A stretch of 64,000 nt of DNA from an uncultured Collinsella sp. (GTDB lineage Bacteria > Actinomycetota > Coriobacteriia > Coriobacteriales > Coriobacteriaceae): NCBI GenBank assembly GCA_900767675.1, contig CAAFZX010000004.1:62001-126000 (forward strand), in the 5' to 3' direction. The stretch's first letter is position 1. Each line of letters begins with the position of its first letter. The notes beneath the pieces were generated by a model, which was not told where the DNA came from, searched no databases, and saw only the letters and a program-made list of their open reading frames with translations. The position numbers were made by a program, and so were the translations under genes. Below, piece after piece: positions 62,882 to 64,000 of this stretch.

Positions 62882-62911
62882 AAAGCAGGCCTTTGAGCCT
62901 GCTTTGTTTTT
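62882..62911 (+). terminator. Terminator between the two tRNA-Ser genes
   Basis: AAAGCAGGC (62882-62890) pairs with GCCTGCTTT (62897-62905), followed by GTTTTT. Confidence 0.8.
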
Positions 62912-62920
62912 ACCCCACGC

Positions 62921-63011
62921 GGAGGGGTGGCAGAGTGGTTGAATGCGGCGGTCTCGAAAACCGTTTGGCCTGTATAAGGTCACGAGGGTTCGAATCCCTC
63001 CTCCTCCGCCA
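62921..63011 (+). tRNA. tRNA-Ser (CGA)
   Basis: A class II tRNA of 91 nt. Acceptor GGAGGGG pairs with CTCCTCC (one G-U), discriminator G and encoded CCA. The anticodon loop CTCGAAA gives CGA. The variable arm is long, and the T-arm is GAGGGTTCGAATCCCTC. Its last 25 nt before the final A are repeated in inverse orientation at 63077-63101. Confidence 0.96.
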
Positions 63012-63022
63012 TTTTGCTTGAG

Positions 63023-63049
63023 AAAGCTCCCAACAATGGGAGCTTTTTT
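63023..63049 (+). terminator. Terminator after tRNA-Ser (CGA)
   Basis: AAAGCTCCC (63023-63031) pairs with GGGAGCTTT (63038-63046) and a T-run follows. It forms the centre of the larger inverted repeat made with the copied tRNA end. Confidence 0.85.
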
Positions 63050-63063
63050 GTTATCGAGTCATG

Positions 63064-63216
63064 TTCAAGCAAATACGGCGGAGGAGGAGGGATTCGAACC
63101 CGCCAGGGCGCGGAGCGTAAAGAAAACGCGCCAGCGGCGCGTTTTTAGCGCAGCGCGGTCGGCGCCAGCCGACCGGATAAATTTTGAGCTTCGCTCAAAA
63201 TTTGGACATCCCTCCT
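63064..63216 (-). repeat. Inverted copy of tRNA-Ser 3' end joined to three hairpins
   Basis: On the minus strand, 63101-63077 reads GGGTTCGAATCCCTCCTCCT then CCGCC, identical to the tRNA-Ser (CGA) 3' end. The match continues loosely beyond it (TTTGCTTGA). Upstream on the same strand lie three strong stem-loops: AAATTTTGAGC/GCTCAAAATTT (63203-63179), CGGTCGGC/GCCGACCG (63175-63156) and AAAACGCGCC/GGCGCGTTTT (63145-63123). The start GGAGGGA (63215-63209) could pair with TCCCTCC of the tRNA end, giving an oversized cloverleaf-like fold. Confidence 0.7.
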
Positions 63217-63441
63217 ATTCAACCCGCGCCCGTATCACGTTCGATCCCGGCCCAAAATCACAAATGTGTACACCACCCTCCAAAACCGACATTTTTCGAC
63301 ATCTTTGGAGGCTGACGTGCACGTTTGGTGCTTACGCCCGCGCCCAGTCCCGACCGTTTGCCGAGGAATGAGGGCGCGATGCCCGCCAACCATGTACTAT
63401 GTACGGGCATTGTCTAAACTCGCAACTCAAAGGACCCCATC
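63217..63441. other. Intergenic region before the TRIC-family gene
   Basis: No gene. A weak palindrome CCTCCAAA / TTTGGAGG (63277-63284, 63304-63311) surrounds CGACATTTTTCGACA. ATGTACTATGTAC lies near 63391. The promoter of the following gene should lie in the last 60 nt. Confidence 0.4.
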
Positions 63442-64000
63442 TTGCCCGTCGTCGCCGCTATGACCGTTACCTCACATGCCTCGGATGCCATGGTCGCTAT
63501 CCCCTTTTGGCTCGAGATGTTCGCTGTTGTCGCGGCATCGATCTCGGGTGTGCTGGTTGCGCGCGAACACAAGCTCGACCTGGTGGGCGCGGTCGCGCTC
63601 GCGGTGGTCTGCGGTCTGGGCGGCGGTCTTTTGCGCGATATGACACTCCAGGTCGGCAACGTCTACATCCTCAACCAGCCAATGGCGCTGCCGCTCTCCA
63701 TCGCCACGGCGGCCATCATCTACATCTTCCCGGCAATCGTCGATAAACCCGAGAAACTCATCCCATTGCTCGACATCATCTCGGTCGGCATCTACGCCGC
63801 CACCGGAGCGGACAAGGCGCTGGTTTATGGCTTTGCGCCGGCCGTATGCATCATGATGGGTTTCTTCACCGCGGTGGGTGGCGGCATGTTGCGCGACGGC
63901 TTTATGGGCGTGGTTCCGGGCATTTTCCAACGTACTAACTTTTATGCCATCGCCGCCATCGCCGGATCGACAAGCTATGTGTGTCTCGTAATGAGCGGCA
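63442..64000 (+). CDS. UPF0126/TRIC-channel family membrane protein, partial
   Basis: This is the 5' part of a membrane protein that continues past the right edge; 186 codons are visible. Six hydrophobic segments alternate with two copies of the family signature, CGLGGGLLRDM and AVGGGMLRDGFMG, as in the YicG/TRIC-type cation channels. ASISGVLVAREHKLDLVGAV is the conserved first half. A TTG start at 63442 is favoured because AAAGGA lies 7 nt upstream, as in the LuxR gene; ATG 63460 is the alternative. Confidence 0.88.
   Translation, partial: MPVVAAMTVTSHASDAMVAIPFWLEMFAVVAASISGVLVAREHKLDLVGAVALAVVCGLGGGLLRDMTLQVGNVYILNQPMALPLSIATAAIIYIFPAIVDKPEKLIPLLDIISVGIYAATGADKALVYGFAPAVCIMMGFFTAVGGGMLRDGFMGVVPGIFQRTNFYAIAAIAGSTSYVCLVMSG

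Noticed and set aside
63064..63101. Prophage or integrative-element att site at tRNA-Ser
   Set aside because: The duplicated tRNA end is inverted and only 67 nt away, with no integrase or mobile genes in between. A simple att site would be a direct repeat.

Overview
The window is GC-rich bacterial chromosome, most likely from a gut actinobacterium of class Coriobacteriia, close to Collinsella. That placement is inferred from a membrane-embedded LuxR-type regulator, TTG/GTG starts behind AGGAGG sites, large surface proteins with LPXTG-like tails, the NfnAB pair and the mix of housekeeping genes. No rRNA, insertion sequence, prophage or CRISPR array was seen.

Layout. 0-14 kb: the 5' end of an unidentified gene, a folP-folK fusion with a long disordered insert, a sirtuin, exonuclease III, a three-gene ECF vitamin-type transporter (fused ATPase), glmU, prs, pth and nfnAB. 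14-23 kb: a surface-protein block. One giant BspA-like adhesin is split by a single in-frame TAG, and a second wall-anchored protein follows. Both have near-identical 3' modules, and both are preceded by the same type of palindrome. 23-26 kb: a membrane LuxR regulator, and an AAA ATPase with a winged-helix tail behind a ~9.5-nt-period repeat array. 26-32 kb: a cytidylate-kinase-like protein, a polar amino-acid ABC operon, yqeY, a PrsA-like foldase and an orphan PTS IIA. 32-40 kb: purN, purM, purF, a CmpB-type membrane protein, a MoaE-like protein, sortase B and purE. 40-47 kb: a 2,137-residue secreted GH31 glycosidase with carbohydrate-binding, dockerin-like, cohesin-like and FIVAR modules and a wall anchor, followed by an unusual 0.8 kb non-coding stretch. 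47-60 kb: carB, carA, an unknown membrane protein, an ABC exporter, a Nudix hydrolase, purD, purA and dnaB. 60-64 kb: the rpsF-ssb-rpsR-rplI operon, two tRNA-Ser genes and the start of a UPF0126/TRIC membrane protein.

How the genes fit together. De novo purine synthesis (purN, M, F, E, D, A), PRPP supply (prs) and carbamoyl phosphate (carAB) dominate the metabolic content. The surface theme combines sortase B, three proteins ending in L/I-x-x-T-G-D sorting signals, and a glycosidase that may act on mucin-type glycans.

The most unusual content is between the genes. It includes six palindromic units of exactly 55 nt in three arrays of 3, 2 and 1; a family of palindromes built around GGGACAG/GGGACGG; two ~100-nt hairpins that bracket the ABC operon and share an internal loop; and an inverted copy of a tRNA-Ser 3' end joined to a chain of strong hairpins.
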